DNA of 64,000 bases from Streptomyces sp. C10-9-1 (GTDB lineage Bacteria > Actinomycetota > Actinomycetes > Streptomycetales > Streptomycetaceae), in assembly GCF_024497955.1 (NCBI RefSeq), contig NZ_JANHKP010000024.1:30005-94004 (forward strand), in the 5' to 3' direction. Positions within the stretch are counted from its first letter, which is position 1. The number at the start of each line of letters is the position of its first letter. Below the pieces are notes generated by a model. That model did not search any database. It saw nothing but the letters and a program-made list of their open reading frames with translations, and was not told the origin of the DNA. The position numbers and the translations under genes are program-made. Below, one piece after another: positions 34,542 through 42,426 of this stretch.

Positions 34542-35365
34542 CACAGGCCGAGCGCTTCCAGGATGTGCGCGGCGTTGGGTAGCGGCGCGGCCGGTGCGGT
34601 GGTGAGGAGGTCGTCGGGGAGGTCGGCCTTCGTGTCGAGTTTGATCATTTCGCGCCAGCGCAGGGCCTGCGGCCACTGCTCGGTCCAGGTGGGGCGCAGT
34701 TCGTCGGCGGGGATGTTCTCGAGGCGGCGTGCGTCGGTCAGGAGCCGGGCGGCAGTCTTGGCGCCGATGCCGCGGATGCCGGCGATGTTGTCGGCCGGGT
34801 CGCCCATCAGGGCGCGGAAGTCGGGCCACTGCTCGGCGAGGACGCCGTAGCGGGGCAGGATGTGCTCGCCGGCGGTGTAGCGGCGTTCCAGGGCGAAGCC
34901 GGTGTTCAGCAGGCGCACGCCGGGGTCGGCCAGGAGCTGGATGTAGTCCTTGTCGGTGGTCATGATGTCTACCGCTCGGCCGTCGGCGCGAGCGGCGGTG
35001 GCCAGGGTGGCGATGACGTCGTCCGCCTCGCAGCCGTCCTGCTCGATCCACCGGACGCCCGTGTGGTCGAGGGCGTTCTTGACCAGGGCGAGGGACTCGA
35101 TCAGGCCGGGTTCGGGGGCGGGTCGCTGGGCCTTGTAGTCGCTGTCCTGTCCGACGCGGGCCCGGGAGCCGTCCTCGGAGTCGAAGACCACGAAGATCTC
35201 GAACCCGTCGGCGTGCTGGACCTGGGCTTTGCACAGCAGCGCGGCAAAGCCGAAGACGCCGGTGCGGTCGATGGTCTTGTCCCGGCTCATGATGCGGGCG
35301 GCGAATCCGTACCAGGCGCGGTGGAGGAGGTAGTGGCCGTCGACGAGCAGCAGGGGCGCGGTCAT
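34538..35365 (-). CDS. Stand-alone 5'-3' exonuclease (PolA N-terminal/FEN-like)
   Basis: ATG 35365 overlaps the glycosyltransferase stop. The 275-residue protein matches the 5' nuclease domain of DNA polymerase I. It has PLLLVDGHYLLHRAWYGF with the first metal Asp, FGFAALLCKAQVQHADGFEI, VVFDSEDGSRARV with the second, EQDGCEADDVIATLATAAR and VDIMTTDKDYIQLLADPGVR with the acidic cluster. The helix-hairpin-helix reads ALMGDPADNIAGIRGIGAKT. All expected acidic residues are visible, so activity on 5' flaps or RNA-DNA ends is likely. Its place two genes after a reverse transcriptase suggests processing of RNA primers, flaps or hybrids, which is inference. Confidence 0.88.
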   Translation of the reverse strand: MTAPLLLVDGHYLLHRAWYGFAARIMSRDKTIDRTGVFGFAALLCKAQVQHADGFEIFVVFDSEDGSRARVGQDSDYKAQRPAPEPGLIESLALVKNALDHTGVRWIEQDGCEADDVIATLATAARADGRAVDIMTTDKDYIQLLADPGVRLLNTGFALERRYTAGEHILPRYGVLAEQWPDFRALMGDPADNIAGIRGIGAKTAARLLTDARRLENIPADELRPTWTEQWPQALRWREMIKLDTKADLPDDLLTTAPAAPLPNAAHILEALGLW

Positions 35366-36741
35366 GGCGTGGCCTCCAGGGGGTGGTGCGTGCTGGTGGG
35401 TGCCTGTGACCGCGGCGTACGGGCATCCGTTGCCGGATGACCAAGGAGTCTAGCCACGCCCGTGGTGCGGGGCTGCCAGAACGCGGCCAGCAGCGCCGCG
35501 AGGTGTTCGTCGGCGTTGCGTTCGCCGACGACGCTGCGGTGGGCGTTGGCGCGCAGCTGGGCGCGTTCGTCGCTGGTCAGGGTGAGCGCCCGGCGCACGC
35601 CGGCGGTCAGGGCGCCGGGGGTGGGGTGGTAGAGCAGGCCGTTGTGGCCGTCGGTGATCTGTTCGGGGAAGCCGTCGATGTTCGGGGCCAGGACGACGGC
35701 TCCGGAGCGCTGGGCCCACAGGGCGGTCTCGAAGACGATGTTGGCCAGGGTCTCGCCGCGGCTGGGGACGGCCATGACGCGGGTGTCGGGCCAGGCGGCG
35801 AGCGCGCGGGGGATGTCCCGGTCGTAGCGGCCGATGATGGTGGCGCTGAGCCCGAGCTCGGCGCTGCGGTGGCGGTAGGAGTCCAGCAGGGCGGCGCGGT
35901 CGTCGTCGGTCGGGACGGCGACCATCGCCAGGTGGACGTCGTCGCGCAGTGGGGCGAGGGCTTCGATGAGGAGGTCCAGGCCCTTGGTGCGGTCGGTGCG
36001 GCCGACCGCGGCGACAACCGGCCGCCCGGCGGGGATGCCGAAGGCGCGCACGATGCGCTCGGCTTCGGTCCTGGTCGGCGGAGTGAGGTCGGGGGAGGTG
36101 AGGTGGAGCCCGGACGGCCAGGACCGGAGGCTGGCCGGGTCGAGGCGGTAGTGGTCCTTCAGGTGGCGGGTGAGGAAGTCGCCGATGTCGGCGACCCAGG
36201 CGCGCGGGTGGAGGCTGGCGGCGGTGATGGCCTCCTCCTCCCAGGTGACGCGGCCGGGGTCGGGGGCGGGGCGTTCGGTGATGCGGGCGGTGGAGAACAA
36301 GGCCAACAGGACCTCCACGCCCGGGTGGGTGCCGGCGTGGTGGGCGAGTCCGGCGAACGGGGTGTCGACGCCGATGGCCAGCACCTTGTCGTGCCGGTCG
36401 GCCAGGTGCCCGGCGGTGCGGGCGGCGCCGTCGGACAGCTGCCGCCAGGTGTCGGAATGCCAGAAGGCGCCGCGGGTGTCGTAGGGCAGGGTGAGGATCT
36501 GGCCGCCGAGCTCCTCGACGACGCGGCGGGCGTAGCGGAGATCGTCCTCGTTGTAGCCCCAGGTGGCCGGGCCGGGCTCGGGGACGGCCAGATACGGGGT
36601 GAAGGCGCCGGCGTGAGCGCTGAGCCGGTGGTGGTGGCGGGCGAGGGTGGCCAGGAAGGTCTTGGTCTGGCGGCCGATGCCGTTGGTGTTGTTGGCGATG
36701 CCGTTCACAGCGCAGTACAGCAGCGCGTTGGTCGTGGACAA
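35362..36741 (-). CDS. GT4-type glycosyltransferase
   Basis: This 459-residue GT-B fold enzyme has the N-terminal pattern ALLYCAVNGIANNTNGIGRQ. The donor-binding half reads GRPVVAAVGRTDRTKGLDLL, AELGLSATIIGRYDRDIPRA, DTRVMAVPSRGETLANIVFE and APNIDGFPEQITDGHNGLLY, the E(x7)E region of retaining GT4 enzymes. It starts 20 bases after the reverse transcriptase stop and overlaps the exonuclease by four bases. Acceptor and sugar are unknown. With a PIG-L deacetylase and a second glycosyltransferase in the same operon, a deacetylated amino-sugar conjugate is plausible. Confidence 0.85.
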   Translation of the reverse strand: MSTTNALLYCAVNGIANNTNGIGRQTKTFLATLARHHHRLSAHAGAFTPYLAVPEPGPATWGYNEDDLRYARRVVEELGGQILTLPYDTRGAFWHSDTWRQLSDGAARTAGHLADRHDKVLAIGVDTPFAGLAHHAGTHPGVEVLLALFSTARITERPAPDPGRVTWEEEAITAASLHPRAWVADIGDFLTRHLKDHYRLDPASLRSWPSGLHLTSPDLTPPTRTEAERIVRAFGIPAGRPVVAAVGRTDRTKGLDLLIEALAPLRDDVHLAMVAVPTDDDRAALLDSYRHRSAELGLSATIIGRYDRDIPRALAAWPDTRVMAVPSRGETLANIVFETALWAQRSGAVVLAPNIDGFPEQITDGHNGLLYHPTPGALTAGVRRALTLTSDERAQLRANAHRSVVGERNADEHLAALLAAFWQPRTTGVARLLGHPATDARTPRSQAPTSTHHPLEATP

Positions 36742-36761
36742 CGGGGTGTCTCCTTACTCAG

Positions 36762-37565
36762 TCAGCCGACGGCGTAGAGGTCTTCCGGGTTCGGGCGCCA
36801 GATCTTCGACTTCGCCGGTGCCGGCTTCATCCCGTGGGCGGTGAGCAGGTCGGTCAAGTGCCAGTAGGCGGCTTCCGCTTCGGGTTTGGTGGCGGCGAAC
36901 AGGGTGTAGTTGTCCGTCATCCGCACGGCCGTCCATCCGGTCAGCTGCTGGTCGACGGGGGTCATCCGGAGGTTGGTCAGCATCGGGCTCAGGCCGCTGC
37001 CCGGGGCGAGCGGGTCAGGCAGCGCGGTCAGGATGCGGCGCAGCAGGCTGAGGACGCTCCCGTCGTGGACGAAGCGGGTGACGGAGGTGATCGCGTCCTT
37101 AAGGGTGACGCCGTGGCTGGCGGCGGCGACGTCGATGTCGGCGACCCAGGTAAGGCCGGCGTGCAGGTGGCGGGCGGCGGCTGCGACCGCAAGGGGACGG
37201 CCGGCTCGCCGGTGCCAGCCGAACATCCAGGGTGGGTAGGCGTCCCGCTCCAGGACGGGCTCGACCGCGTTGCGCAGTGCCCGGTGGACGATCCGGTCGG
37301 CGACCGTGGGGATGGTGACGGTGTGCCGCTTGCCCCAGGCGTCGAACTCCTTGATGCGTAGTGGCCCCGGCCACCACGAGCCCTCCGCCAGGGCGGTGGA
37401 CAGCGCCTCGATCCGGGCGGCCATGCCCTGTCTAAAGGCCCTCCATGTCATGCCGTCGGCGCCGGGAGAGCCGGTACGGCCCATGCACTGGCGGGCGGCC
37501 CGCTTCATCGCCCGCTCGCTGACAGCCTGCCGCATCAGCGAGTGCGCCGCCGTCCGCCCGCTCAC
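36762..37565 (-). CDS. Diverged reverse transcriptase-like protein with altered active site
   Basis: The GTG at 37565 overlaps the upstream gene's stop (GTGA). The 267-residue protein follows group II-type RT order: GADGMTWRAF (35-44), IPTVADRIVHRALRNAVEPV (85-104) with the FGWHRRAG box, motif A as WVADIDVAAA (140-149), motif B as PGSGLSPMLTNL (188-199) and motif C as RMTDNYTLFAA (215-225). The usual FFD of motif A is AAA and the YADD box is MTDN, so only one Asp of that pair remains. No maturase, thumb-X or endonuclease domain and no intron RNA are evident. A catalytically changed or structural RT is likely; its job within the operon is unknown. Confidence 0.82.
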   Translation of the reverse strand: MSGRTAAHSLMRQAVSERAMKRAARQCMGRTGSPGADGMTWRAFRQGMAARIEALSTALAEGSWWPGPLRIKEFDAWGKRHTVTIPTVADRIVHRALRNAVEPVLERDAYPPWMFGWHRRAGRPLAVAAAARHLHAGLTWVADIDVAAASHGVTLKDAITSVTRFVHDGSVLSLLRRILTALPDPLAPGSGLSPMLTNLRMTPVDQQLTGWTAVRMTDNYTLFAATKPEAEAAYWHLTDLLTAHGMKPAPAKSKIWRPNPEDLYAVG

Positions 37566-38665
37566 CTGGCCGCGCCGACGGCATCCAGGAACGTCTGGGC
37601 GACGGCCGCTGGCGTGTGAGCGGCGACCTGGAGCGGCCCGGCGGCGGACGCCGCGTGGTAGGACGCCGGGTCGTCGAGCAGACCCGTGACCGCCTTCCAC
37701 AGGACGCCCGGCCCGCTCTCCAGCGCGGTCATCCGCCCGGCGGGCCCGGTGAGGGCCGGAAGATGGCCGAGCCCGTAGCCGACCACCGGCGTCCTCACCG
37801 AGAGGGCCTCCGCGGCGACGTTCCCGAACGTCTCCGGGCTGGTCGAGGAGACGACCGTGACAGCCGCCTCCCCGAGGAAGCCGGGAACCTTCTGCCAGGG
37901 CAGGGCCGGGAGGATCTCCACGTCGGGCAGGCCGGCGGCCAGCGCCCGGCACTCGGTGAGCACGTCGTTCTGCATGCCCGGCCAGTACTCGAACCCGGCC
38001 TCGGCCAATACGATCTGCACGGGCCTGCCCAGCCCGGCCGGGTACGCCTTCAGCAGTTCGGCGATGCCCTTGTGCGGCTCGGCCCGGGCCACGATCCGCA
38101 CCGGCCCGCGCTCGCGCAGCGCCTCCCGCTCGCCCGGCGCCGGCGGGGTGAGCGTGTGCATGAGGGCGTTGGGGACGACCGCCCAACCGGTGGAGTCCAC
38201 GCCCTCGCGGGCCAGTTCGGCGACCATGAAGGCGCTGACCGTCAGGACCCGGTCCGGGCGGTGCTCCAGGCTGCGGTAGAGAGGGGCGTCGGTGCGCGGG
38301 ACGTGCACCATCAGCGTGGTGGCCGTCCCGGCCGGGGCCGGACTGAGGTAGCCCAGCCCCCACACCGCGTCCACCCAGCACACCAGGTCCACCGCGTGGC
38401 CGGCCAGAAGCCCGCGGACCTCCTGTTCCACGGGAGCGGGGTCGGCCAGGAGGGCGGTGAGGTCCTCCTCCAGCGCGGGCCGGGGCAGGGTGAGGCTGCT
38501 CAGGCGGAGCAGGTTCTCGTCGTCGGCGGGGGTTCCCGGTCCGGCGGCGATGATCAGGGCACGGTGGCCGAGTTCGCGCAGGCCAGCGGCGAGGGCGGCG
38601 ATGCTGCGCTCGATGCCGGCGGGCTCGTCGGGGTTGTGCGTGAGCAGGACGAAGGCGACGTTCAC
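37562..38665 (-). CDS. GT4-like glycosyltransferase
   Basis: GTG 38665 overlaps the SUMF1-like stop. The 367-residue protein is a GT-B glycosyltransferase: NVAFVLLTHNPDEPAGIERS, HALIIAAGPGTPADDENL-like loops, LTVSAFMVAELAREGVDSTG, VRIVARAEPHKGIAELLKAY, VEILPALPWQKVPGFLGEAA, STSPETFGNVAAEALSVRTP. The last carries the E(x7)E donor motif. It is distinct from the GT4 gene at 35362-36741, so the operon can attach at least two sugar units or use two acceptors. Neighbours on both sides are coupled by four-base overlaps. Confidence 0.84.
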   Translation of the reverse strand: MNVAFVLLTHNPDEPAGIERSIAALAAGLRELGHRALIIAAGPGTPADDENLLRLSSLTLPRPALEEDLTALLADPAPVEQEVRGLLAGHAVDLVCWVDAVWGLGYLSPAPAGTATTLMVHVPRTDAPLYRSLEHRPDRVLTVSAFMVAELAREGVDSTGWAVVPNALMHTLTPPAPGEREALRERGPVRIVARAEPHKGIAELLKAYPAGLGRPVQIVLAEAGFEYWPGMQNDVLTECRALAAGLPDVEILPALPWQKVPGFLGEAAVTVVSSTSPETFGNVAAEALSVRTPVVGYGLGHLPALTGPAGRMTALESGPGVLWKAVTGLLDDPASYHAASAAGPLQVAAHTPAAVAQTFLDAVGAAR

Positions 38666-39351
38666 AGGGAGACTCCATGGGCCGGAGGGGTGGGGGCGGT
38701 ATCTCGGACGGGCCGCAGCCCGATGCCCGGGGAGGTGATGCCGGGCGGGACGTCGTTGGCGTGGGCGCACTCGGCGTACTGGGCGAGGGACTGGTAAGAG
38801 CCGCCGCGGAGCAGGGCGACGCGGTCACGGCGCCAAGGGGCGGTCGTCCACTCCCAGACGTTGCCGCCGACGTCCCACAGGCCTTCCGGGGTGCAGCCAG
38901 CCGGATGGGCCCGGACGGGTGTGGGGCGGCCGGGCCCGAGTCCGCGTAGGTTGGCGTGGCCTCGGCTCGGTGCGTCGTCGCCCCAGGGGAAGCGACGGAT
39001 TCCGCCGGAGGCCATCCACTCCCATTCGGCGGACGTCGGAACCCTGGCTCCGAGCAGGTGGGCGAGCTGGGCGGCGTGGGGCAGGGCCAGGCCGGTGACC
39101 GGCACCCCGGCCGCCGAAACGGGCGTCGCCGCCCACCACAGCGTGGCCACCTCCTGGGCCGGGTGCCACTCCCCGGCCGGAAGGTGGCCGCCGGATATGC
39201 GGATCCACTCCACCGGATCCACTTCTGCCGCTACCGTGGAGGCGTCCCGGGCAGCAGGTACGTTCCCCGGAGGAAGAACCGGCCCGCTCACCAGCACACG
39301 CGGGCTTGCCTCCGGCGAAAGACGGCCCTGTCCGGGCGCTCGCCCGCTCAC
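38662..39351 (-). CDS. SUMF1/formylglycine-generating-enzyme-fold protein
   Basis: GTG 39351 overlaps the folE stop (GTGA). The 229-residue protein shows the FGE-sulfatase fold: WIRISGGHLPAGEWHPAQEV, VPVTGLALPHAAQLAHLLGA, RVPTSAEWEWMASGGIRRFP, WGDDAPSRGHANLRGLGPGR, EGLWDVGGNVWEWTTAPWRR, LLRGGSYQSLAQYAECAHAN, ITSPGIGLRPVRD. The fold includes formylglycine generators, EgtB-type sulfoxide synthases and ligand-binding proteins. One cysteine lies where FGE has its active-site pair, so the formylglycine chemistry is uncertain. It sits two genes from a reverse transcriptase, a pairing also seen in diversity-generating retroelements, although no template repeat was found. Confidence 0.82.
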   Translation of the reverse strand: MSGRAPGQGRLSPEASPRVLVSGPVLPPGNVPAARDASTVAAEVDPVEWIRISGGHLPAGEWHPAQEVATLWWAATPVSAAGVPVTGLALPHAAQLAHLLGARVPTSAEWEWMASGGIRRFPWGDDAPSRGHANLRGLGPGRPTPVRAHPAGCTPEGLWDVGGNVWEWTTAPWRRDRVALLRGGSYQSLAQYAECAHANDVPPGITSPGIGLRPVRDTAPTPPAHGVSL

Positions 39352-39947
39352 CGCGGCCCAGCCCCGGCCGCCGCGAGTAGCTGGCTGCCGAGGGCGCCCC
39401 CGTCGGCGAAGGCGCCGCTGAGGCTGTGGCTCAGGGTGCGGGCCTGGTCCTGGCGGACCCCTCGCATGCTCATGCACAGATGTACGCCGTCGGCGACCAC
39501 CCCGACGTCGGCCGATCCGGTCGCCTTGGCCACGTCCGCGGCGACGCCGTCGACGATCCGCTCCTGGAGCTGGAGACGGTGCGCGTGGGCGGCGACGATC
39601 CGGGCGAACTTCGACAGCCCGAGCACGCTGCCGCAGGGCCGGTAGCCGATTGTCAACTCCAGCCTCATGGGCAGCAGATGATGCTCACACAGGCTCCAGG
39701 CGACGATGCCCCGCACGATGACAACGCGGTCGGTGCCGGCGGGCAGGTCCTCCTCGAAGACGGTGTCCGTGCGGCCGGGGTCATGGTCGAGGAACTCCGT
39801 CCACCAGCGGGCGAACCGCTCCGGGGTGCCCCGCAGACCCTCTCGCTGCGGGTCTTCCCCCACCGCTTCCAGGAGTTGCCGGGCCAGGTCGGCGACCCGC
39901 TCGCCGTTCACGCGCGGGCGTGGGATCGGGTTGTCCAGGCTCGTCAT
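39348..39947 (-). CDS. folE: GTP cyclohydrolase I
   Basis: This 199-residue protein converts GTP to 7,8-dihydroneopterin triphosphate, the entry step of folate and 7-deazaguanine synthesis. Family features are clear: LLEAVGEDPQREGLRGTPER, VIVRGIVAWSLCEHHLLPMR with the zinc Cys and His, IGYRPCGSVLGLSKFARIVA, RLQLQERIVDGVAADVAKAT, and ADGVHLCMSMRGVRQDQART with the second zinc Cys. Because it is coupled to other genes of the operon and far from any folate genes, it is more likely dedicated to QueD and QueE than to general folate synthesis. Confidence 0.92.
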   Translation of the reverse strand: MTSLDNPIPRPRVNGERVADLARQLLEAVGEDPQREGLRGTPERFARWWTEFLDHDPGRTDTVFEEDLPAGTDRVVIVRGIVAWSLCEHHLLPMRLELTIGYRPCGSVLGLSKFARIVAAHAHRLQLQERIVDGVAADVAKATGSADVGVVADGVHLCMSMRGVRQDQARTLSHSLSGAFADGGALGSQLLAAAGAGPR

Positions 39948-40651
39948 CAGGCGCTGACCTTCGTCTCGGTCCGTGCACCGGCACGGAGAACGGCAAGGGC
40001 GTTCGGGCCCTCGTGCAGCAGCAGGTCCAAGGAGCTCAGGCCCGGCCGCCAGCCCGGCGCGCTGCCGTAGGGGGGATGGGAGTACGAGGCGACCTCTACC
40101 GTGATGGCGCGCTCGGCCAGCAGGCGGAGGTTGAGGTAGCCCAGCGCGCCGGTTCCCACCCGAAGGCGCGTCGCCCCCCGCTGGCGGCAGAGGTTGATGA
40201 GCATGTCGGTCTGCTGCCCGGCCGGGGGCCGATCGCTGGTCCGGACCATCGCCACCGGCAGGTCGAACGCATCGAGCAATAGCCGCAACAGCGCCTCGGT
40301 CACGTGCGCAAGATGGGTCCACGGCTTCTGGTAGACGGCTTCGAGCGCCTCCTGATGCTCGGGCCAGTACGGGGCGCGCCCGTACGTTTGGACGAGGCTG
40401 CGCCAGTGCCTCCCGGCCCAAGAGGCGTCGGCGATCCGGGTGTCGGCGATGCTCTGGCCGAAGCGGCGGCGCACCGGCACGGTGAGCCTGACCAGGCCCG
40501 CGGTACCACGGATGTAGTTGCGGTTCTGCCAGCCTCGTTCGCTGAACTGCACGTGGTCCAGGAGGACCAGCTCGTCCGCGTCGGCCAGCCGCGAGAAGTA
40601 CCCGGGCCACGGCAGGTAGGCTGGCTGATGGGCGACCAGTACGCCGCCCAT
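39947..40651 (-). CDS. WbqC-family protein
   Basis: The ATG at 40651 shares a base with the upstream TGA (TGATG). The 234-residue sequence is a typical WbqC-like protein: GGVLVAHQPAYLPWPGYFSR, LADADELVLLDHVQFSERGW, QNRNYIRGTAGLVRLTVPVR, WRSLVQTYGRAPYWPEH, TDMLINLCRQRGATRLRVGT. The family occurs in polysaccharide and natural-product gene clusters and is thought to act on nucleotide- or sugar-linked amino groups. Its reaction is not firmly established. Position between PIG-L and FolE supports a sugar or nucleoside tailoring role. Confidence 0.88.
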   Translation of the reverse strand: MGGVLVAHQPAYLPWPGYFSRLADADELVLLDHVQFSERGWQNRNYIRGTAGLVRLTVPVRRRFGQSIADTRIADASWAGRHWRSLVQTYGRAPYWPEHQEALEAVYQKPWTHLAHVTEALLRLLLDAFDLPVAMVRTSDRPPAGQQTDMLINLCRQRGATRLRVGTGALGYLNLRLLAERAITVEVASYSHPPYGSAPGWRPGLSSLDLLLHEGPNALAVLRAGARTETKVSA

Positions 40652-41349
40652 CAGCACGCCATCCGGTAGGCCACGAGCGCCTCCGCCCGCTCCGCGCCGC
40701 ACGCCGCGCCGGTCGCGGAGTCGATGGCCCGGATCCGCTCCAGGGACCGCGGGTGGTCGCCCTCGCGCAGCTCACGGGCGTAGCACTCCAGCGCCTTGTC
40801 CTTCACCGCTGCCGTCGCTGTGACGTCGACCCACACGGTGGGCCGGGGCAGTTCCCGGCCCCAGGCGTGGTCCTCGGGACCGCGGAACCCGAGAACCATC
40901 CGGGGCCAGGGCCGCACGGACCCGCTCGGCCGAGCGGCGGCGTAGGCGGCCTGGTGGACGACTTGGTGGTCCTGGTGGACCGCTCCGGCCGCCGGGATGA
41001 GGAGCGCGGCCGGCTCCAGCGCGGCCAGGGACAGGTCCGGGCCAGCCTCGATGAGGCGGACCAGTTCCGCGACGTGGCCGCCGAGGTCCCGGGCCGGGGT
41101 GGTGTCGCTGAAGGCGATGCGGCGGCCGACGACACCGAGGACGTCGCAGGCCGCGTTGAACTCCTCGTGCCGCAGGCGGCTGTCGGTGGGAGCTCCCCAC
41201 CGGGGCTGGGTCAGGCACGCCACGGCCAGGACGTGCACAGTGATTCCCGCGGCGGTGAGACGGGCGATGGTGCCGCCGGCGCCGAGGGTTTCGTCGTCGG
41301 GGTGCGGGGCGACGGCCAGGACGCGGTCGCCGGGGTTCAGGCCGAACAT
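40651..41349 (-). CDS. PIG-L/LmbE-type deacetylase
   Basis: The 232-residue zinc hydrolase starts with VLAVAPHPDDETLGAGGTIA, whose HPDD motif gives metal ligands and the catalytic Asp, and carries the later AVHQDHQVVHQAAYAAAR histidines. Members remove acetyl groups from N-acetylglucosaminyl conjugates, as in mycothiol (MshB) and GPI-anchor synthesis. The protein lies between the phosphoribosyltransferase and WbqC genes. Together with two GT4 glycosyltransferases it points to a GlcNAc-type conjugate that is deacetylated. That link is inference; the individual family assignment is firm. Confidence 0.9.
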   Translation of the reverse strand: MFGLNPGDRVLAVAPHPDDETLGAGGTIARLTAAGITVHVLAVACLTQPRWGAPTDSRLRHEEFNAACDVLGVVGRRIAFSDTTPARDLGGHVAELVRLIEAGPDLSLAALEPAALLIPAAGAVHQDHQVVHQAAYAAARPSGSVRPWPRMVLGFRGPEDHAWGRELPRPTVWVDVTATAAVKDKALECYARELREGDHPRSLERIRAIDSATGAACGAERAEALVAYRMAC

Positions 41350-41401
41350 GGGCCTGCCTCCTCTTGATCCGTGGAAGGGGGACGGGCGTTGGCGGTGCCG
41401 C

Positions 41402-41971
41402 TCAGGTACGGGTCCCCGGCGGCATGGAACGGCTGCAAAGTGCGGTGAGCGGGGGCAGGGCTTCGATGCGGCCGTGCTCCGGCTCGGACTCCCACGGGAA
41501 GTGGACCCAGTCGGCGACGTCCCAGCCCCAGCTGTCGAGCGGGTAGTCGCAGCCCTCGTTGCGGCAGAGCACGGCCGTGCGGATCTGGGACGGACTCACC
41601 GCGGTGGTGAGCATGTCCGCGACCGCGCGCAGGGTCGCCCCTGAGCCGCAGATGTCGTCAACGACCAGCAGCGGGGCCGAGGCCGGCAGCGCGGCCAGGG
41701 CGTCCTGGTTGTGCTCGTGGTCGAGGAGGACCCGGCCGGTGGCAGCCTGCTGGATGCCCTCGAGTTCGTTGTGGCGCGCCCGGACGACGACGGCCGGGAC
41801 GCCGAGCTCGCCGGCCACGGTCTCGGCCAGGCGGACACCTCCGCGGGCGATGCCCAGGACGGCTGCCGACCGGTGCTCGGCTTCCTGCTCTGCGATCAGG
41901 CACGCCGCGGCGAGGAACTCGTCCGGGGTCAGCTGCCAGACGCGGCGGTTCTCGAAGATGCGGTTGTCCAC
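41402..41971 (-). CDS. Phosphoribosyltransferase-domain protein
   Basis: The GTG at 41971 lies inside the 3' end of the DUF6884 gene, an overlap of 43 bases. The 189-residue protein has a type I PRTase core: AAVLGIARGGVRLAETVAGE, VPAVVVRARHNELEGIQQA, and the PRPP-binding loop LLVVDDICGSGATLRAVADM. The C-terminal part (SWGWDVADWVHFPWESEPEH) resembles actinobacterial PRTases that act outside standard salvage. With FolE, QueD and QueE present it could attach phosphoribose to a 7-deazapurine base, as in some deazapurine antibiotics, but no base specificity can be read from the sequence. Confidence 0.85.
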   Translation of the reverse strand: MDNRIFENRRVWQLTPDEFLAAACLIAEQEAEHRSAAVLGIARGGVRLAETVAGELGVPAVVVRARHNELEGIQQAATGRVLLDHEHNQDALAALPASAPLLVVDDICGSGATLRAVADMLTTAVSPSQIRTAVLCRNEGCDYPLDSWGWDVADWVHFPWESEPEHGRIEALPPLTALCSRSMPPGTRT

Positions 41972-42426
41972 GGCCAGCTCCAGGAGTCGAGGACGGCGTG
42001 GATGTCGGTGTGCCGTTCCATGGGGTCGGTGATCAGGTGTGTTCTGGTCACCGGGACCGGGCCCAGCACCTCGGCGTACGGGCGCTCCATCAGCAGGAGC
42101 GCCTCGGAGGAGGGGAAGCGGGCCAGATGCCTGCGCAGGACCGCGGGCGCCGTGCCGGCCAGAACGCGTGCCCGCTCCTCGGTCATGGGCTGCTCGTACG
42201 TGGCGACCGGCGCAATGGCCGTGACCAGCCCGTACAAGGCGGACAGCACCAGGACCCGGGACCGCAGCCCACTGCGCTCGGAAACCCTGTCGCGGATGAG
42301 CGGGACGACCCATCCCTCGTACAGGTCGAGCGCGGGAACCGGGTCGGTGGTCACCCGCTTCTCCTTGCAGCACGCCACGACCACCAACCCGCCCGCGCCG
42401 GCGGGTTCAGCGGCCACGCTCGTCAC
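41929..42426 (-). CDS. DUF6884/YaaA-like protein
   Basis: The GTG at 42426 overlaps the queE end by 20 bases. The 165-residue protein shows the DUF6884 pattern: LVVVACCKEKRVTTDPVPAL, DLYEGWVVPLIRDRVSER, RVLVLSALYGLVTAIAPVAT, YEQPMTEERARVL. Similar proteins are found near tRNA or DNA base-modification genes and share features with YaaA, a DNA- and iron-related stress protein. Their biochemical function is not established. Its place directly after QueE supports a link with deazaguanine use. Confidence 0.75.
   Translation of the reverse strand: MTSVAAEPAGAGGLVVVACCKEKRVTTDPVPALDLYEGWVVPLIRDRVSERSGLRSRVLVLSALYGLVTAIAPVATYEQPMTEERARVLAGTAPAVLRRHLARFPSSEALLLMERPYAEVLGPVPVTRTHLITDPMERHTDIHAVLDSWSWPWTTASSRTAASGS

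Noticed and set aside
35437..36777. 446-codon plus-strand frame
   Set aside because: It is antisense to the GT4 glycosyltransferase and low in complexity.
36762..37565. Group II intron
   Set aside because: No maturase or endonuclease domain and no domain V-like hairpin was seen near the RT. The gene overlaps its neighbours by four bases, which leaves no room for intron RNA.
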